A DNA stretch of 46,418 bases from Clostridiales bacterium UBA6330 (GCA_002438075.1 DJSQ01000188.1:1-46418); one strand, 5' to 3'. Counted from the first letter of the stretch, positions 7,763 to 16,643 are shown. Program-made: numbers and translations. The notes: generated by a model from the sequence alone, not told the origin.

Positions 7763-9235
7763 ATGAGCCGCGAAAAGGTTGTTTACAACGTTGACCGCGT
7801 ACCAATCCGCCTGACCCATGAGGATTCGGAGCGCGCTACTTTTAGTTTCTACTTCAAAACCGAATACACCCGCGCCGACAATGAGCATACCCGCGATTGC
7901 ATCGTGGAGGCGCTTTCCGATATCCGCGTGGGGCAGACCGTTGAATTCGACTACGTGTGGCTTGCCAGCCGCACCTCGCAGGACCGCTTCTCGCAGGTCT
8001 GGTTCTGGCTCTTTGACGGTGCCGCAACGGATAATAACTACCGCCGCAACACGGTCAGCACCATGACCTTTCTCTACTACGGCAACGAGGATGCGTCCCA
8101 TGCGGCTTTCGGGACCGATTGGAGCCCGTTATCCTTCCTGTTTATGGGACCCGAAGCGCCGACGGGGATGCACTACGATGTCAGAAGGTATCATATCGCC
8201 ATTTCCGTGCGCGCCGCCGCGCAGGGCGGGACCGATTTTCACTACACGGTCACCGAGGCGGACAGAGGCTATCACGACAGCTACCGCACAACCGTCCACA
8301 GCGACCGCCCCATTCCGAACGGCTTGCGGCTGGTGTTCTCCTCCAACCGCACCGCCTACGGCATTTCCAATCTTTCCGTGAACCACGAATCGGTCTCTCA
8401 GCCGCGCCTCGGCGCACCGACCGCCGCGGCACAGGATTTTGTGGTGTTCAACGATTCCGCCCGCCGCGCCGTGCATTTTCACGAGCAGATTGAGATTTTG
8501 CAGGTTCGGAGCGGCTGTATGTCCTGCACGGTCAACGGCACCGACCTGACGCTTTCCAAAGGGCAAACCCTGCTCATCAACAGCAACATCCCGCACCGCA
8601 TCAAGTCGCAGACCGAGAATTCCGAGGTCACGGTGCTCGATTTCGATATCTACGATTGGATTGCGCAGTCCGATATGGAGAATGCCAAATATCCGTATTC
8701 CTTCCTCAGCCGCCACACCACCGTCCCGTACCGCATCTGGGACAGCACCGATGCACAGGAGCTGATTTCGCACATCTACCGTATCGCGGAGGAGACCGAG
8801 GCAAAGCGCCCCGCCTATCGGATGTTCGTCAAAGCCTATATCACATGGATTGCCGCCTACCTGTGGCGGGAGAATTTCCTGACCGACATCGACCTCGGCA
8901 AAAAGCCAGAGCTGAACCGCATTCTGCCCGCAATCCGCTTTATCGACGAGCACTATCACCAGCCCCTGACGCTGGACCAAATCAGCCGCGCGGTCCTGCT
9001 GGACCGCTCCTATCTCTGTAAGCTCTTCAAGCGCGCGACCGACACAACCCTGACCGACTACATCAACTATGTCCGTGTCCGCCGCGCCGCGGAAATGCTC
9101 CGCACCACCGACCGCAATTCCATGGAGATTGCCTACGCCTGCGGCTTTGCCTCCCAGCAATACTTCAACCGCATTTTCAAGCGCGAGTTCGGTCAGACCC
9201 CCAAAGCCTACCGCACAAGCCAGCGGATTGACTGA
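7763..9235 (+). CDS. AraC-family regulator with an unusual N-terminal domain
   Basis: 490 residues. Residues about 47-208 are a beta-rich region (RVGQTVEFDYVWLAS, VWFWLFD, YGISNLSV) that matches in pattern the repeats of the secreted protein encoded divergently. Residues 225-300 are an AraC cupin (HFHEQIEILQVRSG, LTLSKGQTLLINSNIPHRI). Residues 385-487 are the double helix-turn-helix DNA-binding domain (DQISRAVLLDRSYLCKLFKRATD, SMEIAYACGFASQQYFNRIFKREFGQTPKAYR). There is no signal peptide, so it acts in the cytoplasm. It probably controls the divergent exported-protein operon and itself; the inducer is unknown. The N-terminal domain is extra to standard AraC proteins of about 290 residues. Confidence 0.85.
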   Translation: MSREKVVYNVDRVPIRLTHEDSERATFSFYFKTEYTRADNEHTRDCIVEALSDIRVGQTVEFDYVWLASRTSQDRFSQVWFWLFDGAATDNNYRRNTVSTMTFLYYGNEDASHAAFGTDWSPLSFLFMGPEAPTGMHYDVRRYHIAISVRAAAQGGTDFHYTVTEADRGYHDSYRTTVHSDRPIPNGLRLVFSSNRTAYGISNLSVNHESVSQPRLGAPTAAAQDFVVFNDSARRAVHFHEQIEILQVRSGCMSCTVNGTDLTLSKGQTLLINSNIPHRIKSQTENSEVTVLDFDIYDWIAQSDMENAKYPYSFLSRHTTVPYRIWDSTDAQELISHIYRIAEETEAKRPAYRMFVKAYITWIAAYLWRENFLTDIDLGKKPELNRILPAIRFIDEHYHQPLTLDQISRAVLLDRSYLCKLFKRATDTTLTDYINYVRVRRAAEMLRTTDRNSMEIAYACGFASQQYFNRIFKREFGQTPKAYRTSQRID

Positions 9236-9278
9236 TTCCGACGGAGAACACCGAAATTTTACGATAAGGAGACCAACC

Positions 9279-9491
9279 ATGTTTGCCAAAAGAGAAAGGT
9301 CGGGATATACGGAGAGAAAGCCGGAGGAATTATCGGGCGTGAAGAAAAAATCCTTCATTCTTCCCTATGCGGGCGGAGAGATTTGGTTTGAGCATCTCGA
9401 TGGAATCTATCAATATACCGAGCTTGCCATCCGATTCTTTGACGGCATCGAGCCTGCAAAGGAGTGGATATTGGAGGAGCGGAATATTTGA
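9279..9491 (+). CDS. Hypothetical 70-residue protein
   Basis: ATG at 9279 follows AAGGAGACC; the frame is open further upstream, but that part overlaps the AraC gene and is not coding. The protein is mixed charged and aromatic (ILPYAGGEIWFEHLDGIYQYTELAIRFFDGIEPAKEWILEE) without a signal peptide, membrane segment or recognisable motif. It lies 43 bases after the AraC gene and directly before a strong terminator, so it is probably co-transcribed with the regulator. Function unknown. Confidence 0.6.
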   Translation: MFAKRERSGYTERKPEELSGVKKKSFILPYAGGEIWFEHLDGIYQYTELAIRFFDGIEPAKEWILEERNI

Positions 9492-9492
9492 A

Positions 9493-9540
9493 AAAAAGGC
9501 CCGCCGCCGACGCATGAATGCGTCGGCGGCGGGCCTTTTT
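9493..9540. terminator. Strong bidirectional terminator
   Basis: A 22-bp perfect stem (arms 9493-9514 and 9519-9540, loop TGAA) with a GC-rich core and A-run/T-run flanks. It can end transcription of the AraC operon on the plus strand and of the minus-strand regulator gene whose stop is at 9667. The stretch 9541-9666 shows no gene. Confidence 0.9.
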
Positions 9541-9666
9541 AATCAAACGGATATTCGATTTTCGCGCCGTTGGATAGGGTGAGTGTATATGTATAATATT
9601 CCGTTCCCCATGCTGTGTTATTCGCCAATGAAGCCCGCAATTGCACCTCGGCTCCGTTGTAGCTTT

Positions 9667-10809
9667 TCAAAACATATCGGCATAATTCTCCTCCAGAAAC
9701 TGCTTCAATTCGCTTCTGGAACTCAGGGAAATGCTGTTTGCAAGGCGGCGGATGCGGTAGGAAACGGTATTGCGGGCAAGGTGCAGGTCCTCCGCAATTG
9801 CTTCGTATGGGGTGCCTTGCAGGATGTGACGGATGATTCCCAAATCGGTCTCGTCGCAGATGCTGATCATCTTTTCCAGCTTGGAAAAGGTCTGCACCTC
9901 GTCGTTGTGGTAGAAGCAGGGGTTCGGGAGGTCGGGCGGCGGCAGTGGAGCGGCGGCGGAGGAGGGAGCGGGCACGGTTGAAAGCGGTTGCTTGGTTGTC
10001 TCTCTCGGAATCAGCTGTCCCGCAATTTTGAGTGTCAGGCGGAGCGATGGGGAATCGGCGTTTGCCAGATACCGATACAGAGAGATGACCTGCGCCCCGA
10101 TTGCGGCATGGTCGACGGTAAAAACCGACAGCTTCGGGTGGGAATGCGCAATCAGGTCAATGCCCCCGATGGTAATCAATTGCAGCGTGTCGGGCACGGC
10201 GATTCCGTCCGACCGCAGATGCTTCAGCAGGGAGAGCGCAACAATGTCGTTTACGCAGATAACCGCCCGAAAGCGGCGGAGCTGTCGGGAAAATTCCCGA
10301 TAGCAGGCGCCCAGGTCGTTTTCGTTATAGAAGCAGTGCCCCTCGGGGTCCTCGATTCCGCGAAGGCGGCATTCCTGTAGGAACGCCGTTTTTTTGATAT
10401 CATCGGTTGTGGAATTGCGGAACAGACCGTACAGGGCGATATCCGAGCACCCCTGCGCCTCAAAATATCGGTAAATTTCCCGAATTCCGCCGCCGTAATC
10501 AATCGCGCACTGCGCCGCGACCAATTCGGAGGGCCACGGATAGCTGTCCGTCAGGATGACGCGGATATTGCGGTCCCGAAAAAAGCAAAGCGCGGGAAAA
10601 ATCCACGAGGGGGAGGTTGCAATCAGAATGATCAGCCGCGGGCTTTGCGCAAAGAGCCGCTCATACGGGTATTCCCGATAGGTATTTCCGTCAATCTGCG
10701 TGACGGTGTATTTTTTCTGCGCGAGCACGGCTTCTATGCCGAGCCGCTGTTTGTCGCACCAGACGGAATGCTCCAGATATGCAGGTTCATACAGGATGGG
10801 GATTGTCAT
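9667..10809 (-). CDS. Regulator with sugar-binding (LacI-type periplasmic fold) domain and C-terminal LuxR-like HTH
   Basis: 380 residues from ATG at 10809, preceded by GGAGACC. Residues 1-270 resemble the ligand-binding domain of LacI/periplasmic-binding proteins (IAALFRDRNIRVILTDS-like region, EIYRYFEAQGCSDIALYGLF, AVICVNDIVALSLLKHLRSDGIAVPDTLQLITIGG). The usual N-terminal LacI helix-turn-helix is missing. After a Pro/Ala/Ser linker comes DLGIIRHILQGTPYEAIAEDLHLARNTVSYRIRRLANSI, a LuxR/GerE-like helix-turn-helix. It is transcribed divergently from the galactonate operon, so it is the best candidate for its sugar-responsive regulator. The precise ligand is not known. Confidence 0.75.
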   Translation of the reverse strand: MTIPILYEPAYLEHSVWCDKQRLGIEAVLAQKKYTVTQIDGNTYREYPYERLFAQSPRLIILIATSPSWIFPALCFFRDRNIRVILTDSYPWPSELVAAQCAIDYGGGIREIYRYFEAQGCSDIALYGLFRNSTTDDIKKTAFLQECRLRGIEDPEGHCFYNENDLGACYREFSRQLRRFRAVICVNDIVALSLLKHLRSDGIAVPDTLQLITIGGIDLIAHSHPKLSVFTVDHAAIGAQVISLYRYLANADSPSLRLTLKIAGQLIPRETTKQPLSTVPAPSSAAAPLPPPDLPNPCFYHNDEVQTFSKLEKMISICDETDLGIIRHILQGTPYEAIAEDLHLARNTVSYRIRRLANSISLSSRSELKQFLEENYADMF

Positions 10810-10851
10810 AACAGGTCTCCTTTTTCGCAAGCGTGGAAACGTTCCCGCATA

Positions 10852-10880
10852 ATCATAGCATAAAAACGGGGCGCTGTCAA
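10852..10880 (-). promoter_or_regulatory. Promoter of the sugar-binding regulator gene
   Basis: On the minus strand TTGACA (10880-10875), 17 bases, then TATGAT (10857-10852). An imperfect dyad GGAAACGTTCC lies at 10835-10845, at the expected transcription start, and could be an operator. Confidence 0.75.
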
Positions 10881-10944
10881 GCCTTTTTGCGAATCGATTG
10901 CGCCGCCCGACCAACTATTTCCGAAATTTTCTTTTATTTTGGTA

Positions 10945-10973
10945 TTGAAACCGAGCGGCGCTTCGATTATAAT
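10945..10973 (+). promoter_or_regulatory. Promoter of the galactonate-pathway operon
   Basis: TTGAAA at 10945-10950, a 17-base spacer and TATAAT at 10968-10973. Transcription would start near 10980 and read through seven closely packed genes to the terminator at 17365. Confidence 0.8.
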
Positions 10974-11016
10974 GAAAATAAGGTAGGTATAAAAACGGTC
11001 CGAGGAGGCAAGGAGC

Positions 11017-12108
11017 ATGAAAAACGAGAAATGGACGTCCGAGCGCGCATGGGAATGGTATCGCGCGCAGGGATGGATTCGCGGGTACTGCGGGTATCCG
11101 TCCAACTGCGTGAATCGGATTGCGCTCTGGCAGGAATACGGTCACGAGGCGGTGTTTGAACAGCAGGAGCGCGAATTTGCGCTGGCGAAGGAAACGGGAC
11201 TGAACGCCGTTCGCGCGGTGATTCAGTTCGAGGTCTGGCAGAAACAGCATGACAGCTTCATGCGTCATCTGGAGGAATACTTCACGCTTGCCGACCGCTA
11301 CGGGCTGAAGGTCATGCTTGTGCTCGGAAATGACTGCACCGTGGCGAAATCGCGGTGGAAGCCTGCCGTTTTCGGCGAACAGCCCGTGGATTGGGGCTAC
11401 CACAGCGGCATCAAGGGCGGTCAGCACGCGGGGGATTACCGCGAGGCGGGCTATCAGCTGTTGGATGACCCGACCGTCGAGCCGCTGTACTACGACATGG
11501 TTGCGGAGCTGGCGGAAACATACGGGCAGGACGAGCGGTTGCAGATCTGGAACGTCTGGAATGAGATTGGCAACAGCAACCGAGATACCATGAGCATTCC
11601 TGCAATGGAGAAATTCTTTGCCATCCTGCGGGAAAAGCAGGTCATACAGCCCTTGACTGCTGATGTCTGGTCATATGACGGAAATATGGAGGTCAACACC
11701 GAGGCGGGGAAACGCGCGCTGGAGCTTTCGGATGTTATTTCCTTCCATTGGTACGGCTCGTTTGCAACCACCGTGCGCCTGATTGCAAACCTGAAGCAAT
11801 ACGGCAGACCGCTGATTTGCAGTGAATGGCTGAACCGTTTGGAGTACGGCAACGACATCGAGCACCTGCTCCCGCTGTTCTGGTTGGAGAATATCGGCTC
11901 TTACCATTGGGGGCTGATGCAGGGCTATTCGCAGACCTTTGAGCCGTGGGGCGGGTACTTCCTCCGTCAGGAGAAGGGGGAGGAGCTTGACCTGACCAAA
12001 TGGCAGCACGACCTTTACCGCTTCAACGGACTGCCCTACATCCCGCGCGAAATCAAGGTGTTCCGCGAGTTTGCGGCGCTGGCGGACAATCGGCATGACA
12101 AAACCTGA
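11017..12108 (+). CDS. Intracellular glycoside hydrolase, clan GH-A (GH5-like)
   Basis: 363 residues; ATG follows GAGGAGGCAAGGAG. No signal peptide, so it acts in the cytoplasm on imported glycosides. It has a TIM-barrel pattern with the two GH-A glutamates: acid/base in QIWNVWNEIGNSNRD (E183) and nucleophile in RPLICSEWLNR (E270). VISFHWYG and ENIGSYHWGL fit strands 6 and 8. The family number cannot be fixed by eye; GH5-like is most likely. Position as first gene of an operon for oxidation of a hexose suggests it releases galactose or a similar sugar. It overlaps the next gene by 14 bases. Confidence 0.75.
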   Translation: MKNEKWTSERAWEWYRAQGWIRGYCGYPSNCVNRIALWQEYGHEAVFEQQEREFALAKETGLNAVRAVIQFEVWQKQHDSFMRHLEEYFTLADRYGLKVMLVLGNDCTVAKSRWKPAVFGEQPVDWGYHSGIKGGQHAGDYREAGYQLLDDPTVEPLYYDMVAELAETYGQDERLQIWNVWNEIGNSNRDTMSIPAMEKFFAILREKQVIQPLTADVWSYDGNMEVNTEAGKRALELSDVISFHWYGSFATTVRLIANLKQYGRPLICSEWLNRLEYGNDIEHLLPLFWLENIGSYHWGLMQGYSQTFEPWGGYFLRQEKGEELDLTKWQHDLYRFNGLPYIPREIKVFREFAALADNRHDKT

Positions 12109-13033
12109 AATCTTTGAACTTTGCGGCGGCGGGTATACCGCGCGCATCAATTTGTCGCGCGGGGCGAACTGCATCTCGCTCCGCCATTCCGCCACGGGTT
12201 CGCGCATCCTGCGGGAGCCGCCAGACCCGATGTGCTTGGATAACCCGTATCTTTACGGAATGCCGCTTCTTTTTCCCGTCAACCGCATTTCGGGCGGGCG
12301 GTTCGTATTTGAAGGGCGGGAGTACGTCTTTCCCGTCAACGAGCCGAACACGGGGTGCCACTTGCACGGGACGCTGCACGAAACGCCGTTTGCCGTGACC
12401 GCCCAAAGCGGGGACAGCCTGACGGCGGAATACACGGCGGACGTGGCGCACCCGTATCTGTCCTTCCCGCACGCGTTCACCCTGCGCCTGTCCTGCCGCT
12501 TGGAGGCGGACGGACTGCACTTGGAAACCGCTCTGACCAACCGCTCGGACACGGATATGCCGTATTTTCTCGGCTTCCATACGACCTTCAACCTTGCCAT
12601 GACGCCGAAAACGAACGCGGAAGCCGTGCTTGCAAAAGCGGAGCTGTCGCGCGAAATCGAGCGGGATATGACAACCTATCTTCCGACGGGCAGACTGCCG
12701 GAATTTGACGCGGTGTCGGCGGCACTGGCGGCGGGGACATGGCATCCCGCATCGGGCGCGGTCAGTCGGCATTACCGCGCGGGTAGCGGGGGACTTCTGA
12801 CCCTGACCGACCCCGAAAACGGCTTGCGGATGGTCTACCGCAACGATGCGGTGTTCGGCTACCGCCTGATTTACGGGGACGGGAAAACCTTTCTCTGCAT
12901 GGAGCCGCAGACCTGCATGGCGAACGCCGCGAATGCGCCGTTTGCGCGGGAGGAAACGGGATTCGCCTTTCTGCGCCCCAACGAAACAAAGCAGTTTCAT
13001 TCTCAAATCGGATTGGAGGAAATTGAAGTATGA
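12095..13033 (+). CDS. Aldose 1-epimerase (mutarotase) family protein
   Basis: 312 residues; ATG at 12095 overlaps the stop of the hydrolase gene, a coupled start. Family features: NPYLYGMPLLFPVNRISGG, the histidine region CHLHGTLH (H89, H91), YFLGFHTTFNL and the late ICMEPQTCMANAANAPF with the conserved Glu. Mutarotases interconvert alpha and beta anomers of aldoses in the cytoplasm. Here it would supply the anomer used by a sugar 1-dehydrogenase. It overlaps the next gene by four bases (ATGA). Confidence 0.85.
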   Translation: MTKPEIFELCGGGYTARINLSRGANCISLRHSATGSRILREPPDPMCLDNPYLYGMPLLFPVNRISGGRFVFEGREYVFPVNEPNTGCHLHGTLHETPFAVTAQSGDSLTAEYTADVAHPYLSFPHAFTLRLSCRLEADGLHLETALTNRSDTDMPYFLGFHTTFNLAMTPKTNAEAVLAKAELSREIERDMTTYLPTGRLPEFDAVSAALAAGTWHPASGAVSRHYRAGSGGLLTLTDPENGLRMVYRNDAVFGYRLIYGDGKTFLCMEPQTCMANAANAPFAREETGFAFLRPNETKQFHSQIGLEEIEV

Positions 13034-13716
13034 AAATCACGTGGCTTGGTCAGGCGGGACTGCTGTTTGAAACGGACGGCAAGGTGATTCTGCTCGACCC
13101 CTATCTTTCGGACAGCGTGGAGAAAATCGAGCCGCACAATCGGCGGCGCGTTCCCGTTGACCCGCGCTTCCTCTCGCTGAAGCCCGACCTGATTCTGCTC
13201 ACGCACAATCACCTCGACCACACCGACCCCGAAACGCTCTGCCACTATCTCGGCGCAGACACGGCGGTCACGGTGCTGGCTTCGGGCAACGCGTGGGAGA
13301 ACGTCCGCCGGCGGTTCGGCGGAATCAAAAACAATTACGTGCTGTTCAATCGCGGCACGGAGTGGACGGAGGGAAACCTGCATTTCCGCGCCGTCCGTGC
13401 CGTGCATTCGGACGACCGCCCAATCGGCGTTCTGTTGGAAGCCGAGGGGAAAACCTACTATATCACGGGTGACACGCTCTATGACGCGCGCATTTTCGAC
13501 GACCTGCCCAAGCACGTGGATGCGGTGTTCCTGCCCGTCAACGGGGTAGGGAACAACATGAACATGACCGACGGCGCGCGGTTCTGCGAGCGGATCGGCG
13601 CGGCGGCAGTTCCGCTTCACTGCGGGCTGTTCGACAGCCTTGACCTTGCCGCGTTCCCGTATCCGAACAAGGTCGTGCCGCAATTCTATCGGGAAATTTC
13701 TTTGGAGAAGATATAA
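13030..13716 (+). CDS. Metallo-beta-lactamase-fold hydrolase (UlaG-like), candidate sugar lactonase
   Basis: 228 residues. It starts MKITWLGQAGLLFETDGKVILLDP and has the metal-binding THNHLDHTD (H59, H61, D63, H64), then GDTLYDAR and PLHCG. This layout is that of UlaG/UPF0173-type metal-dependent hydrolases, some of which open lactone rings. Between a mutarotase and galactonate dehydratase, hydrolysis of galactono-lactone to galactonate is an attractive role, but this is inferred from position. The start overlaps the previous stop (ATGA). Confidence 0.8.
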   Translation: MKITWLGQAGLLFETDGKVILLDPYLSDSVEKIEPHNRRRVPVDPRFLSLKPDLILLTHNHLDHTDPETLCHYLGADTAVTVLASGNAWENVRRRFGGIKNNYVLFNRGTEWTEGNLHFRAVRAVHSDDRPIGVLLEAEGKTYYITGDTLYDARIFDDLPKHVDAVFLPVNGVGNNMNMTDGARFCERIGAAAVPLHCGLFDSLDLAAFPYPNKVVPQFYREISLEKI

Positions 13717-13720
13717 GAAT

Positions 13721-14872
13721 ATGAAAATTACAAAGCTGGAGCTTTTGAAGGTCAGACCCCGTTGGATGTTTCTGAAGATGTACACCGATACCGATTTGGT
13801 GGGACTCGGAGAGCCTGTTCTGGAGGGGCACTGCACCTCGGTTGAGGCGGTTGTCCGCGAATTTGAGGACTACCTCATCGGCAAAGATCCGATGCAGATA
13901 GAGCACCATGTGCAGGCGCTCTATCGCGGCGGCTTTTACCGCGGCGGACCCCTGATGCTCTCGGCAATCAGCGGCATTGAGCAGGCAATGTGGGACATCA
14001 AGGGGAAGTTCTACAACTGCCCCGTCTGGGAAATGCTCGGCGGCAAGGTGCGCGACAAAATTCGGATGTATACGCACATCAAACGGACCGCCGTTGCGGG
14101 TGATTTCTCGGTGGACGAGATGCTGAACATCGCCGATGAACGTCTGCGGGCGGGCTATACCGCGCTGAAATACTCCATCATTCCGCCCATCCGCGCAATC
14201 GATACGCCGCAGAACCTCATGGGGCATATCGCACGTTTTGCGGCGGAGCGCGAGAGAATCGGGGACAATGTGGACCTTGCCATTGATTTTCACGGGCGGG
14301 TCAGCCCTGCGATGGCTCTGCGCCTTGCCGAGGAATTGAAGCCCTACCGCCCGTTCTTCATTGAAGAGCCGTGTCTGCCCGAAAACGTGGACTGCATGGT
14401 AAACATTGCGCGGTCGACCTCCATTCCGATTGCGGCGGGCGAGCGGCTGTTCGGCAAATGGCAGTTCCGCGAGTTGTTGGAAAAGCAGGCGGTGGCGGTG
14501 GTTCAGCCCGACATCTGTCATTGCGGCGGTATTTTCGAGGGGCGGAAGATTGCCCTGATGTCGGAGCTGTACTTCGGCTCCATCGCGCCGCATAACCCGC
14601 TGGGTCCCATTTCGCTTGCCGCCTGCCTGCAGGTGGACGCGTGCAGTCCCAACTTCTTGGTGCAGGAGCACCCGGGCAACCCCGATGGCGGCGACCTCGG
14701 CGTTGGGTATCTGAAGGAGCCGTTTGTGATGAAGAACGGGTACATTGAGGTTCCCACCAAGCCGGGGCTTGGCGTGGAGCTGGATGAGGACGCGCTCAAG
14801 GAAAAATTGTATGACGGAAAATGGACAACGCCGCGGCAGTATTTCGAGGACGGAAGCAATGCCGATTGGTAA
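13721..14872 (+). CDS. dgoD: D-galactonate dehydratase
   Basis: 383 residues from ATG at 13721, close to the usual 382. Enolase-superfamily protein with the DgoD signature: WGEP-like GLGEPVLEGH, YRGGFYRGGPLMLSAISGIEQAMWDIKGK, metal ligands D189 (IDFHG), E215 (FIEEP) and E241 (AGERLF), and catalytic H191 and H291 (APHNPLGP). All are six residues later than in the E. coli enzyme as I recall it. It converts D-galactonate to 2-dehydro-3-deoxy-galactonate. DgoK and DgoA downstream support the assignment; related acid-sugar dehydratases cannot be fully excluded. Confidence 0.9.
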   Translation: MKITKLELLKVRPRWMFLKMYTDTDLVGLGEPVLEGHCTSVEAVVREFEDYLIGKDPMQIEHHVQALYRGGFYRGGPLMLSAISGIEQAMWDIKGKFYNCPVWEMLGGKVRDKIRMYTHIKRTAVAGDFSVDEMLNIADERLRAGYTALKYSIIPPIRAIDTPQNLMGHIARFAAERERIGDNVDLAIDFHGRVSPAMALRLAEELKPYRPFFIEEPCLPENVDCMVNIARSTSIPIAAGERLFGKWQFRELLEKQAVAVVQPDICHCGGIFEGRKIALMSELYFGSIAPHNPLGPISLAACLQVDACSPNFLVQEHPGNPDGGDLGVGYLKEPFVMKNGYIEVPTKPGLGVELDEDALKEKLYDGKWTTPRQYFEDGSNADW

Positions 14873-14896
14873 GAAGCAAGAGGGGAGAAACAGAGC

Positions 14897-15676
14897 ATGG
14901 AACATACGGTTTTTGTAACCGGAGCGCATAACGGAACTGGATATGCCATTGCCGAGCGGTTTGCGCGCGAGGGCTGGTCGGTGCTGATCGGAAGCCGCAA
15001 CCAAGAGAGCGCCGACAATGCCGCCGAGAAGCTGAACCATACATACGGGGTCTACACGAAAGGGTATTCCCACCAGACCGCAACGCCCGATGCGGACGAG
15101 GTGCGGGCGATTTTCGAGGACATCCGCGCAAACGGACATTCGGTGGGGGCGCTGGTCCTCAACGCGGCAAACCTCGGCATGAATCAGGTGAGCATGGAGC
15201 TGGACATCCGCGATTTCATGGGGGTCTATAACACCAATATTTTCTGGAATTTCCTCATGGCGCGGGAGGCGGCAAAGCAGATGCGCGAGGCGGGCGGCGG
15301 GTCGATTGTGTTCATCGGCTCGAATTCGGCTCTGCGCGTGACCGAAAACCGATGCGCCTACTGCTCCTCCAAAAGTGCGATGATTGGGATGTCCAAGTCG
15401 CTCGCGGTGGACTGGGGCAAGTGGAACATCCGCTCCAACGTGGTTCTGCCGGGGATGATTAAGACCGAGCGGTGGGTAAACAACGTGAACAACACGAAAT
15501 ACTGCCTGCCGAACTATACCCCTCTGCACGACATTGCGGAATTCGAGGACATCGCAAACGCGGCGTGGTACTTCGGCAGTGAGCAGTCCCGCAACACAAC
15601 GGGAACCGAGCTGGTGGTGGACGGCGGGATGTTGGCACAGCTGACCCCGAACATCAACCGCACCCTGTGGGAGTGA
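14897..15676 (+). CDS. Short-chain dehydrogenase/reductase, candidate sugar 1-dehydrogenase
   Basis: 259 residues; ATG after GAGGGGAG. Classical SDR: cofactor loop TGAHNGTG at 8-15, LNAAN, catalytic Ser in FIGSNSA (about 142), Y155 and K159 in YCSSK, and LPGMIKTERW. SDRs of this class oxidise sugars or polyols with NAD(P). In this operon the missing first step is oxidation of an aldose such as galactose to its lactone, so this is the best candidate. Substrate is inferred from context only; a uronate or alcohol reductase is an alternative. Confidence 0.85.
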   Translation: MEHTVFVTGAHNGTGYAIAERFAREGWSVLIGSRNQESADNAAEKLNHTYGVYTKGYSHQTATPDADEVRAIFEDIRANGHSVGALVLNAANLGMNQVSMELDIRDFMGVYNTNIFWNFLMAREAAKQMREAGGGSIVFIGSNSALRVTENRCAYCSSKSAMIGMSKSLAVDWGKWNIRSNVVLPGMIKTERWVNNVNNTKYCLPNYTPLHDIAEFEDIANAAWYFGSEQSRNTTGTELVVDGGMLAQLTPNINRTLWE

Positions 15677-15680
15677 CGGC

Positions 15681-16643
15681 ATGACGGTTCTTTCCATTGA
15701 CGGCGGCACCACCAACACGCGGCTTGTATTGGTGCGGGACGGCAAAATTCTTGCTGCGGAGAAATGTGGGCTCGGCGCGCGGAATGCGGTGTTGGACGCA
15801 TCGCTTTCCTATGCGGAGGCTCTGACGGAAAAGCTCCGCGCGTTCCTTGCCAAAACGCAGATTACGCCGCAGGTTGCGGTTGCCTCGGGCATGATTTGCA
15901 GTGAAGCGGGGCTTGCCGTGACCCCGTATATCCAACCGCCCGCAAGCGCCGAGGCTTTGGCGGAGCACGCGACCAAATTTACGCTTCCCAAGCTGCCAGA
16001 GCTCCCCCTGTGGCTCGTTTCCGGACTGCGGACAGTGGGACGCACGGACGACCCAACGGAAACCGACATCATGCGCGGGGAGGAAATCGAGCTGTTGGGG
16101 CTTTGCGGTAAAGTCGGAGACGTGTCCCGAGCTGTGATTCTTCTGCCGGGGTCGCACCTCAAAACCGTGTTTCTGAATGCGGACGGCGTGGCGGAGGACT
16201 TCCGCACCTCCCTTTCGGGCGAACTGCTCCGCGCGGTTGCGGAGAATACCATTCTGCGCGAAAGGTTGATGGGAGTCTCCCCGAAGATGCCCGACCGTGA
16301 CCGCCTGCTTGCGGGCTGTACCTGCGCGGCGGAGCGCGGGGTGAACGAGGCGCTGTTCAAGGTGCGCATTCACCAAAAATTCTGCACGGACACATCGGAG
16401 CAGCTGTTCTCCTTCCTGCTCGGCGCGGTGCTGTGCGCCGATGTGGAGCGACTGCGGAAGGACGGCATGGGACGGAGGATTCTTGTCGGCGGCTCAGACC
16501 CGCTCCGCTTTGCCTATGCATTCCTGCTCCGCGAGCACGCGGGCTTGGAGGCGGAGGAAATTCCCGAGGCGATCTCGGAATACGCCGCGGCATACGGCGC
16601 GGAACGGATTGCGCTCGCATTGGAAAAGAGGAAAAACGGATGA
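15681..16643 (+). CDS. dgoK: 2-dehydro-3-deoxygalactonokinase
   Basis: 320 residues, four bases after the SDR stop. DgoK-family features: N-terminal phosphate loop SIDGGTTNTRL, SGMICSEAGL, DIMRGEEIELLGL, LPGSHLKTVF (usually LPGTHSKW) and GTDTSEQLFSFLLGAVLCADV-type C-terminal half. It phosphorylates 2-dehydro-3-deoxy-galactonate at C6 with ATP. The stop overlaps the start of dgoA (ATGA), a tight translational coupling that matches the pathway order. Confidence 0.88.
   Translation: MTVLSIDGGTTNTRLVLVRDGKILAAEKCGLGARNAVLDASLSYAEALTEKLRAFLAKTQITPQVAVASGMICSEAGLAVTPYIQPPASAEALAEHATKFTLPKLPELPLWLVSGLRTVGRTDDPTETDIMRGEEIELLGLCGKVGDVSRAVILLPGSHLKTVFLNADGVAEDFRTSLSGELLRAVAENTILRERLMGVSPKMPDRDRLLAGCTCAAERGVNEALFKVRIHQKFCTDTSEQLFSFLLGAVLCADVERLRKDGMGRRILVGGSDPLRFAYAFLLREHAGLEAEEIPEAISEYAAAYGAERIALALEKRKNG

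Noticed and set aside
10835..10845. GGAAACGTTCC as a LacI/CcpA-type operator
   Set aside because: Only four-base arms match and the adjacent regulator lacks the LacI DNA-binding domain; noted only as a possible dyad.
13538..15745. 735-codon minus-strand frame opposite dgoD and the SDR gene
   Set aside because: Runs antisense through two well-supported enzymes; no family motif, signal or SD. A similar shadow opposite groEL (40384-42453) was rejected for the same reason.
16433..16639. N-terminal extension of the DgoA aldolase
   Set aside because: The extension lies inside dgoK in another frame, is Arg/Gly/Pro-rich, and the family start MKKTELIQEIREAAIIAIIRG at 16640 is coupled by ATGA.
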